From Vespula vulgaris (taxonomy: Eukaryota > Arthropoda > Insecta > Hymenoptera > Vespidae), in the NCBI RefSeq assembly GCF_905475345.1, contig NC_066587.1, forward strand, positions 17,118,558 through 17,182,557: 64,000 nt of DNA, read 5' to 3'. This document shows, piece after piece, positions 40,401 through 50,767 of the stretch. The notes below the pieces were generated by a model. It worked only from the letters and a program-made list of their open reading frames with translations, was not told the DNA's origin and did no database searches. The position numbers were made by a program, and so were the translations under genes. Positions within the stretch are counted from its first letter, which is position 1; each line of letters opens with the position of its first letter.

Positions 40401-42395
40401 ACTTCAAAGTCGACTCAATTTTCTACCATCGAGAAAGACTCGACGATTCACGATGATAATATAAATAGATATAACGTTACTCAAGCAGAAATTTCGATTA
40501 ATGAAAGAGAATCTACTTTGGAGTTATCCAACACGACTACTACTACTACTACTACTACTACTGCTACTGCTACTGCTACTGCTACCACCATTACTACTAC
40601 TACTATGTCACCAAAAGCGAAAAAGATTCCACGTCGACAAAAAGTCAAAGAACCATCTAACAATACTACCGATAGCGAAGATAATAAACAACAAAGACGT
40701 AGAAAAATTTCGTATAACCGAAAGAACAATAATACCCTTCTTACCAATAGCGTTCACGATGACGTCCCACCAAATCAAAACGTAAATGAAAATATTGGAA
40801 CTGTTACTCCTAGCCAAGAAGACCAAGTAACTTTCAATCAAAAATCGCAATATCGAACAAATAAATCAACCAATGTTCCAATCGTCTTTACCAGTGCTCA
40901 CGATGGCACTCAAGATAATTATAGAAGTAACAACGTAAATAACAAATTAACGACGACCGAATTAACGTCACATCATGTATCATCGTTCGTAACTGAAACA
41001 CCAGGTTCGATTGGAACAGTCCAGTTTGGTACACCAGTGTTCAAACCAACTGTATCTGCCGCACTAAACCATCCTACTTCAACTAAGAGCGAAACTACTA
41101 GTACAACTAGTTCAACGATACAATTAACTGTACCAACTACAATTCCACCTGCTAAGAAATTACCAAAAGTACAAAAGAACAAAACGGGTGCTATTCTGGG
41201 ACCAGCTAGAATAGATGTTACCATTTTGGAGACTCCGGATAGAAAACATAAACAAGGTATATTTTTATAATCACATTATATACTCGATATATGTATGTAT
41301 TGTTATTGAAAAAAAAAAAAATTGTATTTTATATAATAGGTATAACAGCGACAAATAATAATGGTCGTTTACCACCGTTACTAAACAGTCCTTTAGAAGC
41401 ACGTCACAAGTGCTATTGCGAACCTGATTCGTATTCGAAGAAAGATGAGAAAGAGATAGCTAGAGAGGAAAGGAGACGGTTAAAAGAGGAACGACTTAAG
41501 AAGAAAGAACGCAAACTTAAGAAAAAGGCTAAGCTTGAAAAGGATTGTTTGACTGAAAAGATGAATTGCTTCGAGCATGACAATGATCATTGGCGCACTG
41601 CTCCATTGTGGAATGCAGGACCATTCTGTTTTTGCATGAATGCTAACAATAATACGTATTCCTGTATACGTACTATTAACGTAACGCATAATTTCCTTTA
41701 TTGTGAATTTACTACAGGTTTAGTGACTTTTTACAATTTAAGAGTCGGTGAGTATAGAAGATAAGTTTTTAATATAAAAATCGAAAATATCTTTATTATA
41801 TTATGTTTTTATAGATCCGTTTGAACAATGGAATAGAATATCGATGTTGACACCGTCAGACAGATCTTATCTTCACGATCAATTGGAACATTTGAAAGGT
41901 TGTAAAGGAACGCGCGATTGTACCGTAGGAAGCGCCAGAGAGACAATGCCTCAAGTTCAACAACATCAAAAATATATATCTAAGAGAAAGTATAGTAATA
42001 CATTTGGTATGTAACAGCATTATACATTTCTACTTTATTAAGTATCTCTCTTAGTTTGTTAACAGCGTTGTTACTTCTTTTTTTTATTTCTTTATTTATT
42101 TATCTTTTTTTTTATTCCTTTTTTTTTATTTTTTTTTTTTTTTTTATTTAGAGGATTTATTTGTGCCATCAGCCTTACAAATTATTCGAGAAAGTGAACT
42201 CGGTAGTCCGCCTAATAAAAGACGGAAAAAATTACCAAGGTAAGTTGTATTTGTATTATTTCATTTCCCAATTCAGTGAGAGATATTTTAATATCTTGTA
42301 GCGTTTGGAACAGGCGAAGTCGAAGTTGGCAAAGTAACTTCAGACATCATGAAGATGCAACGACTTCACGACGTCACAGACATCAGTATTGGTAA
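26217..42395 (+). CDS. Sulf1: Extracellular heparan-sulfate 6-O-endosulfatase (SULF family)
   Basis: The enzyme removes 6-O-sulfates from heparan-sulfate chains at the cell surface and so tunes Wnt, Hedgehog and FGF signalling (family knowledge). Coding exons: 26217-26505, 26708-26947, 35724-36045, 36264-36414, 36540-36715, 37576-37686, 38059-38345, 38461-38811, 39048-39204, 39287-39569, 39954-40136, 40197-41256, 41340-41747, 41815-42006, 42152-42239 and 42302-42395. They sum to 4392 nt (1463 residues) with all phases consistent. A signal peptide (residues 1 to about 17) is followed by a poly-Asn run (about 46-63). The sulfatase core starts with NIVLILTDDQD (metal-binding D90/D91). CCPSR (126-130) carries the cysteine that becomes formylglycine (C126), and SDHGYHLG (354-361) is a second metal site. 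A basic hydrophilic domain begins near 430. The Thr/Asn-rich exon at 40197-41256 encodes a disordered insert. The Cys-rich C-terminal domain includes DHWRTAPLWNAGPFCFC. The protein is much longer than vertebrate SULFs (about 870). ATG 26217 is chosen because it opens the signal peptide; the frame extended to 26181 lacks one. The acceptor of the 39048 exon is weak. Confidence 0.96.
26344..26404 (+). repeat. Coding (AAC/AAT)n microsatellite, poly-Asn in Sulf1
   Basis: A trinucleotide array inside Sulf1 coding exon 1 encodes about 18 consecutive asparagines between the signal peptide and the sulfatase core. It stays in frame, so length changes would only alter the run. Confidence 0.9.
30786..30856. 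repeat. Pentanucleotide/decanucleotide array (AGAAC/AGAAG)
   Basis: AGAACAGAAG and AGAACAGAAC units alternate for about 70 nt within Sulf1 intron 2. Confidence 0.9.
31930..32008. repeat. (TAGG)n tetranucleotide array
   Basis: About 19 units of TAGG with one TAGA variant near 31945. Minus-strand frames read as Tyr-Leu-Pro-Thr repeats and are artefacts. The unit is a tetramer, not the TTAGG insect telomere pentamer. Confidence 0.92.
33303..33457. repeat. AT-rich inverted repeat in Sulf1 intron 2
   Basis: The left arm (33303-33331, starting ACAATTATTTATTATAT) is nearly the reverse complement of the right arm (33429-33457, ending ATATAATAAATAATTGT). They enclose about 97 nt of AT-rich sequence. 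It may be a small foldback element; the low complexity limits confidence. Confidence 0.5.
33614..33632. repeat. Perfect GC-rich palindrome (7+5+7)
   Basis: TGGCGCT-GATTT-AGCGCCA stands out in AT-rich intron sequence. It sits in a non-repetitive island (33590-33760) that also has homeodomain-like AATTAAAT and a GGGCCGGCC motif. This may be a cis-element. Confidence 0.5.
40538..40607 (+). repeat. Coding (ACT/GCT)n array, poly-Thr/Ala in Sulf1
   Basis: An ACT/GCT/ACC trinucleotide array inside the long Sulf1 exon encodes a Thr run followed by Thr-Ala alternation and more Thr. It lies in the disordered, basic Thr/Asn-rich insert (residues about 851-1203). Confidence 0.9.
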
Positions 42396-44080
42396 ATTTA
42401 TTTCTATTATTTTTATTTTATTTTATTTTATTTTATTTTTTTTTTATTTCAAATTTTCTTTATAACAGTGTGACAAATTGCCTTAGAAATGTAATTAGTT
42501 TCGCAATGCATTTAATAATGTAATTTATTTTGTTATATTAGTAACAAAGATTATGATATTTAATTAAAACCATTTGAAATTCATTCAATTTTTATCATGG
42601 CACGCAATGAAATATTAACGATCTACTTTTTCTTGATAAATGTGTTAATAATATAAGATACATACATAGAACTGTTGTAATATTATTTGCAAAATTATTC
42701 GTGCTACATTAAAAAAAAAAGAAAAAAAAAACATCTACTTTTTAGAAATCCATTTTTTTGATATTTCAATACCGTTAAAGTCAATTTAATAAAATGAACT
42801 ACTCATTTATATTAAAAATTCTCAAAGAAAAAGTAATAATCAGCTTTTGTAAACAGTTCTATGCTTTCTCTAACACAGTTCTAAATAATAAAAATGGCTA
42901 TTCAAAAGGAGCTAGATACTCTTATATGGTTTCTCTGAAATTTTATTACATTGAAAGTAATATATGCTCTTAATAATGCACTGCCAATTTTTCTTAATAC
43001 AATCATTTTTTATTAATATTTTTAAATGAATATTTAGAAAGAGGATATGTATAAGATTAGATCACTGCAGCACAGCTGTTATACTATCCTAAGAGACTGT
43101 GTACATTTATTGATATATATAAGCAAGAAATTTTTTGTACAACTAGCTTCACAGAAACGGCTTTCTTACTTCAATTATATGAAATCAACATTTACGTTTA
43201 ATAAGTAGAAATAAATTATATTGTTTATATACTCTAAACTTCATTCTGTTAAAAATGATATTACTACAATGGATGAATGTTTAATAAAAAATTAGGATAT
43301 TGATATGTACTAAGAAAAAAAAAAAAAAGAAGAAAAAATACATAAGAAAAAATTAGCATTAGAAATACATGTATGATATATCATTTTTATAATAAGTTTT
43401 ATTATATTTATTTTTTCATATTATAAAAATTCTACTAATTTTTCTTACATAAATATATATCGCTATAACTTTTCATTTGATGGGGACAATACTAAAGATT
43501 AGTTTCTTTATTGTTATTATAATAGATTCAGATTTTTATGAGGACAATGTATTCTACTGTTATTATTAAAAAATCGTTTAAGAATATCAAAAGTCTAGTT
43601 AAAGGACTAAGTTGACGTATAGAGCAAAAGAGTTTATTATCATAATTCATCCAGTGCTTATTCTATCTTTATTTCATAATGCATTACAGATATCATTTAG
43701 CTTTCAGGCTTGCACCTGTGCATATGTAGATAATAAATAAATAACTTATTTATATTTTTAATTGATCTTATGACATTGTAAAGCTTGTAAAAAGATAATT
43801 CAAAAAAAAAAAAACAAAAAAAAATAGAAAATTTTTTGAATTATTTTTATGTATCTAATTCTGTAATAAAATATTACTGTTTAGACACAACTGTCCTTGC
43901 CATAAAATAATTATTTAAATAAAAGTCATTTCTCATTTGCCAATGATATATAGTTGTTTTATTTAATTAATGAAATAATGATATGAATATAAATAATAAA
44001 GCAATAATTTTCTATTATAATTAAAATAAATGATATAAATAAACATATATATATAACGAATAAATTATGTACATTAAAAA
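42396..44080. other. Convergent intergenic region, likely 3' UTRs
   Basis: AT-rich sequence (with a few poly-A/T runs but no long dinucleotide arrays) lies between the Sulf1 stop (42395) and the stop of the minus-strand MRNIP-like gene (44081). Several AATAAA signals are present on the plus strand, for example near 43865. A minus-strand AATAAA (plus TTTATT, 43958-43963) could end the MRNIP-like mRNA. I see no further gene. Confidence 0.6.
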
Positions 44081-44847
44081 TTAAAAATCAAGCGCATCAT
44101 CGAAATCTTCATAAGTTTCAAATATATTTTGACTTTCTTTTGTATTATTTGTTATAGGTTTAATTTCGGTCTTACTATTAACATCAGAAGTAGATTCCGA
44201 ACTTATAAGTTTAAAATCTTCTTTTATGCTACTTGCATAATCATCCACTTCACTTTCATAGATAAGATCATCACTGAAATGATCTCTACAATTTTCATAA
44301 TCATTGTCTATAGTCCGTTCTTTATAATCACATTCTTTATCGGATACATGCATACAATCATCCAATAATATTTCGGAATGATTAGACCCGTTATTAGAAA
44401 CTTGTCGATCAGATGATTCTTGTTTCTCATAGGATACGTAATTGCTGTTATCAATATTGAAATGAGTTGTTTGCGACGATTCAAAACCTTTTAACTTTTG
44501 AGAATTTAATTCCTGTACATGCAAACGACAATCCTTTCCTGATCCTTGAAAATAAACCTAGATACGATAGTTCTCTTTTATACTGTGATATAATACATCT
44601 ATATAAATTAAAGAAATTAAAAAAAAAATATATAACATACTCGCCGGATAGATTGCTTTTCATTACAAACTTTGCACTGCCATTTCTTCGCTTTTTTAAC
44701 AATATGAACCTATGCGAATTTATAAAACGAATACGCATGTTGTGATCATAATGAATATATTAAGTAATGATATAAAAAACAAAAAGATTAACTTACTTGA
44801 AACATTTGACAGGAATAACAGCATAATATATTCATTTCCTGCGACAT
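44081..44847 (-). CDS. MRNIP: MRN complex-interacting protein (MRNIP) homologue
   Basis: In vertebrates MRNIP binds the MRE11-RAD50-NBS1 complex and supports double-strand break signalling and fork protection in the nucleus. The minus-strand exons are 44847-44797, 44709-44641 and 44557-44081, both junctions are in phase 0, and the protein has 198 residues. The N-terminal zinc-binding-like part is diagnostic. ILCCYSCQMFQV (C9, C10, C13) comes first, then KKWQCKVCNEKQS (C29, C32), then YFQGSGKDCRLHVQELN (about 42-58), which matches the conserved FxxGxGxDCRxHVQxLN signature. The rest is acidic and Ser/Asn-rich with no recognisable domain and ends in FETYEDFDDALDF. It is shorter than human MRNIP (about 340), so only the conserved N-terminal module and an acidic tail are shared. 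It starts head to head with the DMAC2L gene. The identification rests on the N-terminal signature. Confidence 0.9.
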
Positions 44848-45279
44848 GTTTAATTTTCGATAAATATTCAAGCTCTTTCTGTTGTTCTTATATTCCGTTC
44901 TTGATATAACCTTGAAATATCTTTTATGTTGTTGATCACTTCAACGATTATTATTTTTATTGTAAATCTAATTCGCAATATTACTTGACACAATATTACT
45001 ACGAAATATATCCCACGTTTTTATTTAATGTAAAATAATATTAAAATTTAAAGAACCGTACAGTTTTAGTTTGCCGCCATTCTCCCGAAATACTACTTGG
45101 CGCCAAATTTCTTCATGTAGATGGCTCTTCGTAACAACGTAGTTATTTTACCAATAACATGAGTGAAAGAGAAAGGAATTATTGCGTTCTGTTATTGCTG
45201 TAATTCTGTTATGTTACAATAACGGATATTTACGTAAATAACTAAATAAAAGAAGAATAAATTCATCGGAATATTCGCT
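44848..45279. promoter_or_regulatory. Bidirectional promoter, MRNIP-like / DMAC2L
   Basis: These 432 bp separate the two start codons, which point away from each other. The interval contains GCCGCCATTCTCCCG near 45073 (a YY1/Pho-like GCCAT core) and TTGGCGCCAA (45108-45117, a perfect palindrome and E2F-like site). No TATA box is evident, which suits a housekeeping pair. Transcription start sites are not visible from sequence. Confidence 0.6.
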
Positions 45280-46284
45280 ATGATTAATCAGGTTTTAATC
45301 ATTGATTCTTACCTTGTATAAAAAATTTTTTGTATAAATATTTTTGTTACAGATTCTAAATGGAAAATTTATTTCTTTTATAAGACAAGAAAACGGATTA
45401 TTAAAAAGATCTTTATTTTATTGGCTGACCATAATTTTTAATAGGTATCTTAATATATAAATCGTTTTTTTAATTCATGCTTATAACAATTAATGTATCT
45501 TTAACTTGTAACTTGTTCCTATTTTTTGAAAATATTGACTTTCATATCAATAATTAAATTGTTTTCAATTATTTATAATAGTTGAATTATTTACTTATTT
45601 TGTTATTCATATCCTACAAACTGAATTTTGTACTTCAAGTGTCGATAAAAAAAGAATCGAAGAGGTTGGTCCTGATCAAGCTTGTGCTGAATGGCTCTTA
45701 AGAAATGGAGCTTATGTAAAATGGAAAAATTCTTCAGAATATTTGAAAGATTATAATATTTTGATCAAACAAACAGGAACAAATTATATACAAAGCATTG
45801 AAGCTGAAAATGCAGGTATAACGTATGTAGGATTTCCATATTTTGGTTAGTACGACTAGCTAACATTTGTCTAGAAAAAAAGATAAATAAATCGTTCGTC
45901 TAACTTAATTGAAAAATATGTATTTAGATGGTTGTAAATATATAGAGGAGGTTAAACTTATTCGTTGTCCATACATTTGCAATAGAGCAATGTCTTCCTT
46001 ATCGTATTTAAAGGAATCTTTAACGCATCTAGAAGTTATAGAATGTGCAAGCGTAACTGATGAAGGATTGTATAAGTTGAAAAAACTTCAGTATGTATAA
46101 ATGTTTGAGACTTAAGAAAAATTTAATACCTTATGGTTACTTATGCTAAATTTGCTTCTTATTTTATACTTGTAGAAAATTGAAAATATTGAAACTTGAA
46201 GGAATGCCATATTTAAAAAATCCGGATGATGTCAGGAAACAATTAATGGAGTCTTTACCAAATGCTAAGATCGAATTGAAATGA
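45280..46284 (+). CDS. DMAC2L: ATP synthase subunit s / coupling factor B (DMAC2L)
   Basis: This is a leucine-rich-repeat mitochondrial protein related to ATP5S/factor B, which associates with the ATP synthase at the inner membrane. Exons are 45280-45291, 45353-45444, 45640-45845, 45928-46090 and 46176-46284, totalling 582 nt and 193 residues with all phases consistent. The protein shows a mitochondrial-type basic and hydrophobic N-terminus (LLKRSLFYWLTIIFN), then the family hallmark VGPDQACAEWLLRNGAYVKW. After that come LRR-like segments (VKLIRCPYICNRAMSSL, LEVIECASVTDEGLYKLKKL) and a C-terminal LPNAKIEL. Length equals the family norm (about 200). The first coding exon contributes only four codons (M-I-N-Q). 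It was chosen because it has the only in-frame ATG with a donor (CAG|GTTTTA) joining the exon at 45353, and the donor is non-optimal. AATAAA lies at 46295-46300, 10 nt after the stop. The paralogue DMAC2 is the main alternative identity. Confidence 0.91.
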
Positions 46285-46425
46285 AATATTTATCAATAAA
46301 ATTATGATTTTATTACTATTTATTTATTAGTAACACACGAATAAATCGAATATAAAAAATTCAAAGAAATGAGATTTAAGACTGTTCATCATATCTGGTA
46401 TATAATTACATATATCTGGATTGAC

Positions 46426-46527
46426 ATCAACAATGAATCTAAATGTAATTCTTGATCAATTTTGCCAAACAAGGTCTAATTTTGAAGATAAAGCTTTAAA
46501 CTAGAAGATGGCATCTTCGAATTTTTC
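46426..46527 (+). repeat. Half-copy of the 47035-47322 repeat family
   Basis: ATCAACAATGAATCTAAATG, TAATTCTTGATCAATTTTGC, CAAACAAGGTCTAATTTTGA, AGATAAAG and CATCTTCGAATTTTTCC follow in the same order as in the reverse complement of the right arm of the element at 47195-47322. They also match its left arm from AAATGTAATTC onward. A perfect GAAGATG-G-CATCTTC palindrome lies at 46504-46518. This is a truncated or solo arm. Confidence 0.65.
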
Positions 46528-47034
46528 CTACAGGAAAAATCGCAGAAAAAGAAATAGTGCTGGGAGTTTTATTTTATAGGGTAGAAACGAATTAACGTTT
46601 TTATTTTTATAAAAATAATATATAAATAATATATACTATATAAGTTCGAGCTATGGAACGTTTAAATAAATGTATTATTGTTTAAATATTAGTTGATTAT
46701 ATTCTACGCACGTTTCAAATTGTTTAAACAATTTTAAAATAATCGAAATTATTTAAACTTACCAATTATTAGGAAAGATAGCTGCTTCGACGTTTACTCG
46801 ACGGAGTGTAAAAGAGAACTGTTCGATAACAGTCAAAGTCAAGAAAAAGTTTATTTTTGTTAACGTAAACAGACCTACGACCATGAGTTTAAATTTTAAC
46901 TCTATTGAAATATTAATTTAATTCTATTTACAATTTAAAATCAGTAGTGAAGCTTCTTCTTTTTAGCCACAAAGTGCGAGGGGCGCCACTGTAGAATAAT
47001 TTGTTTTTCACGAAAATTGTGGAAACAAATATTT

Positions 47035-47322
47035 ACAACAGCGAGTTTAAATGTAATTCGTGAAGGATTGTAATGAAAAAGATCTCATTATAAAAATGAA
47101 AGTTTAAGCGAGGACATGGCTTTCTCGAATTTTTTAAAAAGCTTTATTTTTAAACATAAATCATTGTCAAAGAGACATAATTATTTAACACGATTGTTTT
47201 CAAAGAATATAAAGCTTTTTGAAAAATTCGAGAAGACGATATCTTCCCTTAAACCTTCATCTTTAAAATGAGATCTTGTTTATCAAAATCGATCGAAAAT
47301 GACGTCTGTATTTATTGTTGAT
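47035..47322. repeat. Inverted-repeat (MITE/foldback-like) element
   Basis: The left arm (about 47035-47152) and right arm (about 47195-47322) are imperfect reverse complements over about 100 bp. In the best block, GATCTCATTATAAAAATGAA (from 47081) pairs with the complement of the segment ending AATGAGATC (47276). CTCGAATTTTTTAAAAAGCT (from 47124) pairs with the complement of AGCTTTTTGAAAAATTCGAG. About 40 nt form the loop. There is no coding capacity. The structure and its half-copy at 46426 indicate a small non-autonomous interspersed repeat. Confidence 0.7.
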
Positions 47323-47624
47323 ATATATCCTTATAAAAGCAAGGTTAATGAACAATTTTTAAATATATTTCATATGGGCGCCGCATACGTCGCCATGTTT
47401 GATTTCTTTTAATGAAATGTAAATAGATACAGATCATTCGTTAATTTTATCTTGTTTTTAATAATTATGTTTATAACGTAATAAAGATAGATTTAATATG
47501 TGATATATTATTTCAATTAATAATAAAAGGAAGAATTTTATTTACGTTCGCAATATGTGATTGACAACGGATAGTAATAATTGTTATAATTTATATAATT
47601 GGCACATATAATATTAATAAAATA

Positions 47625-49009
47625 ATGGCAGAAAAAGGTGCACATTTAACTGGTACAACGTGTACAAAACCTTCCATCTTCGAAATTATTGCACAAGAAT
47701 CTCTTGCATATACGCTTGAACCTGCTTTTAAAAAGATTTTATCAGTATGTATATCAGATTAATTAATAATTTTCTATATGATTTTATATTTTATTATTGC
47801 TATAGTTTAATATTAAAAATGAAAATATTTTAGTTTGTTATATCCTTTAATCCTGAAAGATATGGGCATTTACTTGAATGGTCTGACGAGGGATATTTGA
47901 TTTTTAATACATTCCTTCAACGATACTATTTCAGCAAATATTGTAAATACATTTACATATTTATTTTGTTTAGAACAAATATCTTATGAAATCATTCTTT
48001 ATTTTTTTATATTAACTGTATTTATATTTTAGCTGCATCATTTTCTGAAACATTTTATGGGTTAAAACGTATTTCACTAATCGATAAAAAGTTTCATGAT
48101 CAATTATCAGCAAAACAGAAATATCTTTCTTTGATGTTTCTTGTTTTATTACCATATTTTAGAGAAAAGTTGTCTAAACTTAGTTATCGATATAAACTTC
48201 AAGAAGCTGACAATTATATACCTAAATCAGTAAGTAAAAATATTATTGCAATTAATCAATAATATAATATGAATTATAAAATTGTATCATTGTTATAGAA
48301 GTGGGAGAGATTTTTCAAAACATGTGTTATTCAAGGTCATAATATTTACTTCACGTTATATGAGTCTATAACATTATGTAATTATATACTTTATGTATCT
48401 GGGAGATCAATGTATGCGACGCCGTTATTAAGGTTTCTTGGTATTGTACTTACTTATTCAGAAACAAGGAATATTGTTCCTATTACCGAATTGTTGCACA
48501 AAATTAGAAGCAGTTCTTTCACTATTAGCGATGGTTTAGATATAATTCAAACGACAGTTGCTAGATCTTTTGAAATTGGAGCATTCTTTCTACAATTCTT
48601 ATCTTGGTGGACCCAAGAGAATTATTTTACCGATATAATGGCACTTCCAGCTCCATCAGCTCCAAAGGTAAGAAATATAAAATTAATAAAACATCCTTAG
48701 AGGATTTAGAGTGTGTTTCATAAGAAGCTTAATGATTTAATTTTTATTATAAGGTTAGACATTCAGCGGTAAAATATAAAGGACTATGTCCACTTTGTAT
48801 GAAAGTGCCACATATACGTACAGTACTTATGGTATCAGGGTATGTATATTTAAACATCATTACATCTTTTGTATTGCATTGCAATTATTATTATTTGTAG
48901 GTATATATTTTGTTATCAATGTATTTTGTCCGAAGTGCGGAATAAGAAACGTTGTCCAGTAACAAATTATCCGGCAAATGAAAACGATTTAATACGTTTA
49001 TATATATGA
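47625..49009 (+). CDS. Pex12: Peroxisome assembly protein 12 (peroxin-12)
   Basis: PEX12 is one of three RING peroxins (PEX2, PEX10, PEX12) that form the peroxisomal membrane ubiquitin-ligase channel, which recycles the import receptor PEX5. Exons are 47625-47744, 47834-47942, 48033-48229, 48299-48667, 48754-48839 and 48901-49009, giving 990 nt and 329 residues with consistent phases. The N-terminal motif KPSIFEIIAQESL is typical of PEX12. Residues about 45-265 are the hydrophobic Pex2/Pex12 domain with the segment QLSAKQKYLSLMFLVLLPYF. The C-terminus carries the degenerate RING, with C277-x2-C280 (GLCPLC), C298-x2-C301 (FCYQC) and C312-PVT (KRCPVT). It lacks the full eight ligands, as expected for PEX12 rather than PEX2 or PEX10. 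The length fits the family (about 300-360). AATAAA lies at 49085-49090, 76 nt after the stop. The gene is tail to tail with the odorant receptor. Confidence 0.95.
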
Positions 49010-49241
49010 TTTAATACGTTTATATGTAAATGAAATACGAAACAATGTAAATATTGAAACATTAAAAAGGCAAGTATATTTTTGAATAAAATTTATATTT
49101 ATATTTGTTAAACAATATTTATTTACGTGTTAGTAATATGATAGTCATATATTTATAATGTTAACTATTTTTACGGCGGAATAATTTTTTTGAAAGCATA
49201 ATACACTTTTGTTCATCTTCTAAGGTATATTTTATTATATT
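49010..49241. terminator. Convergent 3' ends of Pex12 and odorant receptor
   Basis: A 232-bp interval between opposing stop codons. The plus-strand AATAAA at 49085-49090 serves Pex12. The minus-strand AATAAA (plus TTTATT, 49231-49236) lies only 5 nt beyond the receptor stop codon. Overlapping 3' UTRs are likely. Confidence 0.6.
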
Positions 49242-50767
49242 TTATACTTTTAATATTGCTCTTAATGTCATAATATAAGAAAATGTTTTATATATTACCT
49301 ATACCATATAATAAGCAAGAATGAATCAATAATATAACATAATGTTTTATAAAAAAAATAAGTTAAATGTATTTACCAATCCACAAAATTTAAGAGACAA
49401 GGCAGGTACAATGCCGCTTACTGAGATTGTGATAGGCTTTTGACATCTTTGTATGATAAAAAGTATATTTTTGCGCATTGTCGAAGATTCTAGCCATGAG
49501 GATACGGTAATTAATGAAGTTAAATTAGAAGCCTGAAAGAATGATCATCAGTATTTAACAGGCTAATATAATACATCTTGTTTAAAATATACTTTACAAT
49601 ATCAGTTACTGCCTGAGCCACACAACTACATACAAGAAGTCGGGTAAAAGATAATATTGTTACTGCAGCAAACTGTGTTATATGTAGGAAGGGTATATTC
49701 TAAAAGAAAAATAATTGTATAAAATATTACGAAAAAAATTTCTATGAAATACTCACGTTTAACAACAGTAAACTACATGTAATCAAATATGTGCAAGCTG
49801 CAATTATGGATTTAACAACAATGGGTGTAACAGTATGCTCTATTATCGTGACATATCTATTAACAGAAATACATGATATATTAACTTTAATAATTTCAAT
49901 TCACAACAATTAAAAAATTATTATTTATTATTCTAATTAATACCTGATGGTATCTTGATGTTCCATCACAAAATTTTTAAGTTCATCATTGCTAGTAATA
50001 TTTTGCAATTTTATCCCAAGTATAATAAATTTAAAAGAGGCATAGCTTAACATTGCAATTACCATTATGTCAACACTAATAGCACAAAATGCCTGCATAA
50101 CAGTATAAGTATTTAATACATATATAAGATATATTGCCCAACTCTTTTCCATTAGAAATGGATATATTGTATTAAGTGGTATATCTCTGTTGTGTAATAC
50201 TGATGGAGCAAAGACAAAAATTGAACCACCACTAACAAAGACAGTGAACATAAATACTAAGAAAATGCTTGTATTCTTTAGATTATTTCGTCTTAGAGTC
50301 AATTCTTGAGAGGTTGCTTTGAACGAAAATTGCTTCATATCGTCTATAAGTATCTATAAAAAATTTCATTATATTTGTGTTTTATAACGATATATTTGAA
50401 TATTCTATAAGGTATTGTAAAAATTCGCAACCTTGAAATTTGACTTTTGCAATGTGCAGTAACATAAATTGAAAAGTGATTCACATATATATACGAATTC
50501 TACTATTGATTTCATCATATTTACGATATCTTGACGATAATGATAAATACCCATCAATAACGCTAATATCGATGTTATACCATTAAGAGCATAACTGCAC
50601 CATAAAACACCGTAGAAAATTTTTTTTAAAATATTAGCATCAGATTCCAATGGCCACGTCGCGGTGGTTACGTTTAACCACTGTAAAAATTTAATTAGAT
50701 TATCGTGATCGGTTAAAAAATTCATTTCGAGCTTGTTATTATCTTTTTGTATCTTTTTCCTTCTCAT
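49242..50767 (-). CDS. Insect odorant receptor (7TM_6 family), complete
   Basis: Insect odorant receptors are inverted seven-transmembrane ligand-gated channel subunits that work with the co-receptor Orco in sensory neurons. Minus-strand exons are 50767-50432, 50353-49944, 49856-49757, 49699-49598, 49532-49377 and 49298-49242, giving 1161 nt and 386 residues with all phases consistent. Hydrophobic segments are visible, for example FYGVLWCSYALNGITSILAL, NTSIFLVFMFTVFVSGG, YTVMQAFCAISVDIMVIAML, SIIAACTYLITCSLLLL and FAAVTILSFTRLLVCSCVAQ. The C-terminal part, ISVSGIVPALSLKFCGL joined to VIYKTFSYIMTLRAILKV, matches the family pattern of a Pro-x-Leu-Ser-Leu segment followed by YSYFxxLR. Length is normal (370-420). 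No disabling change is seen, so it appears functional. It stands alone between Pex12 and LSD1. The subfamily and ligand cannot be told. Confidence 0.93.

Larger units (their letters stand above)
46285..47624. other. Intergenic region with inverted-repeat family; PEX12 upstream
   Basis: No gene is present. The region holds one full inverted-repeat element (47035-47322) and one related half-copy (46426-46527), listed separately. Near 47380 a GC-rich patch (GGGCGCCGCATACGTCGCCATG) probably marks the PEX12 promoter, about 240 bp before its ATG. The rest is AT-rich and unremarkable. Confidence 0.65.

Noticed and set aside
47625..49009. Identity as PEX2 or PEX10 instead of PEX12
   Set aside because: The C-terminal zinc finger has only the reduced CxxC...CxxC...CPVT set, and the N-terminus KPSIFEIIAQESL is PEX12-like.
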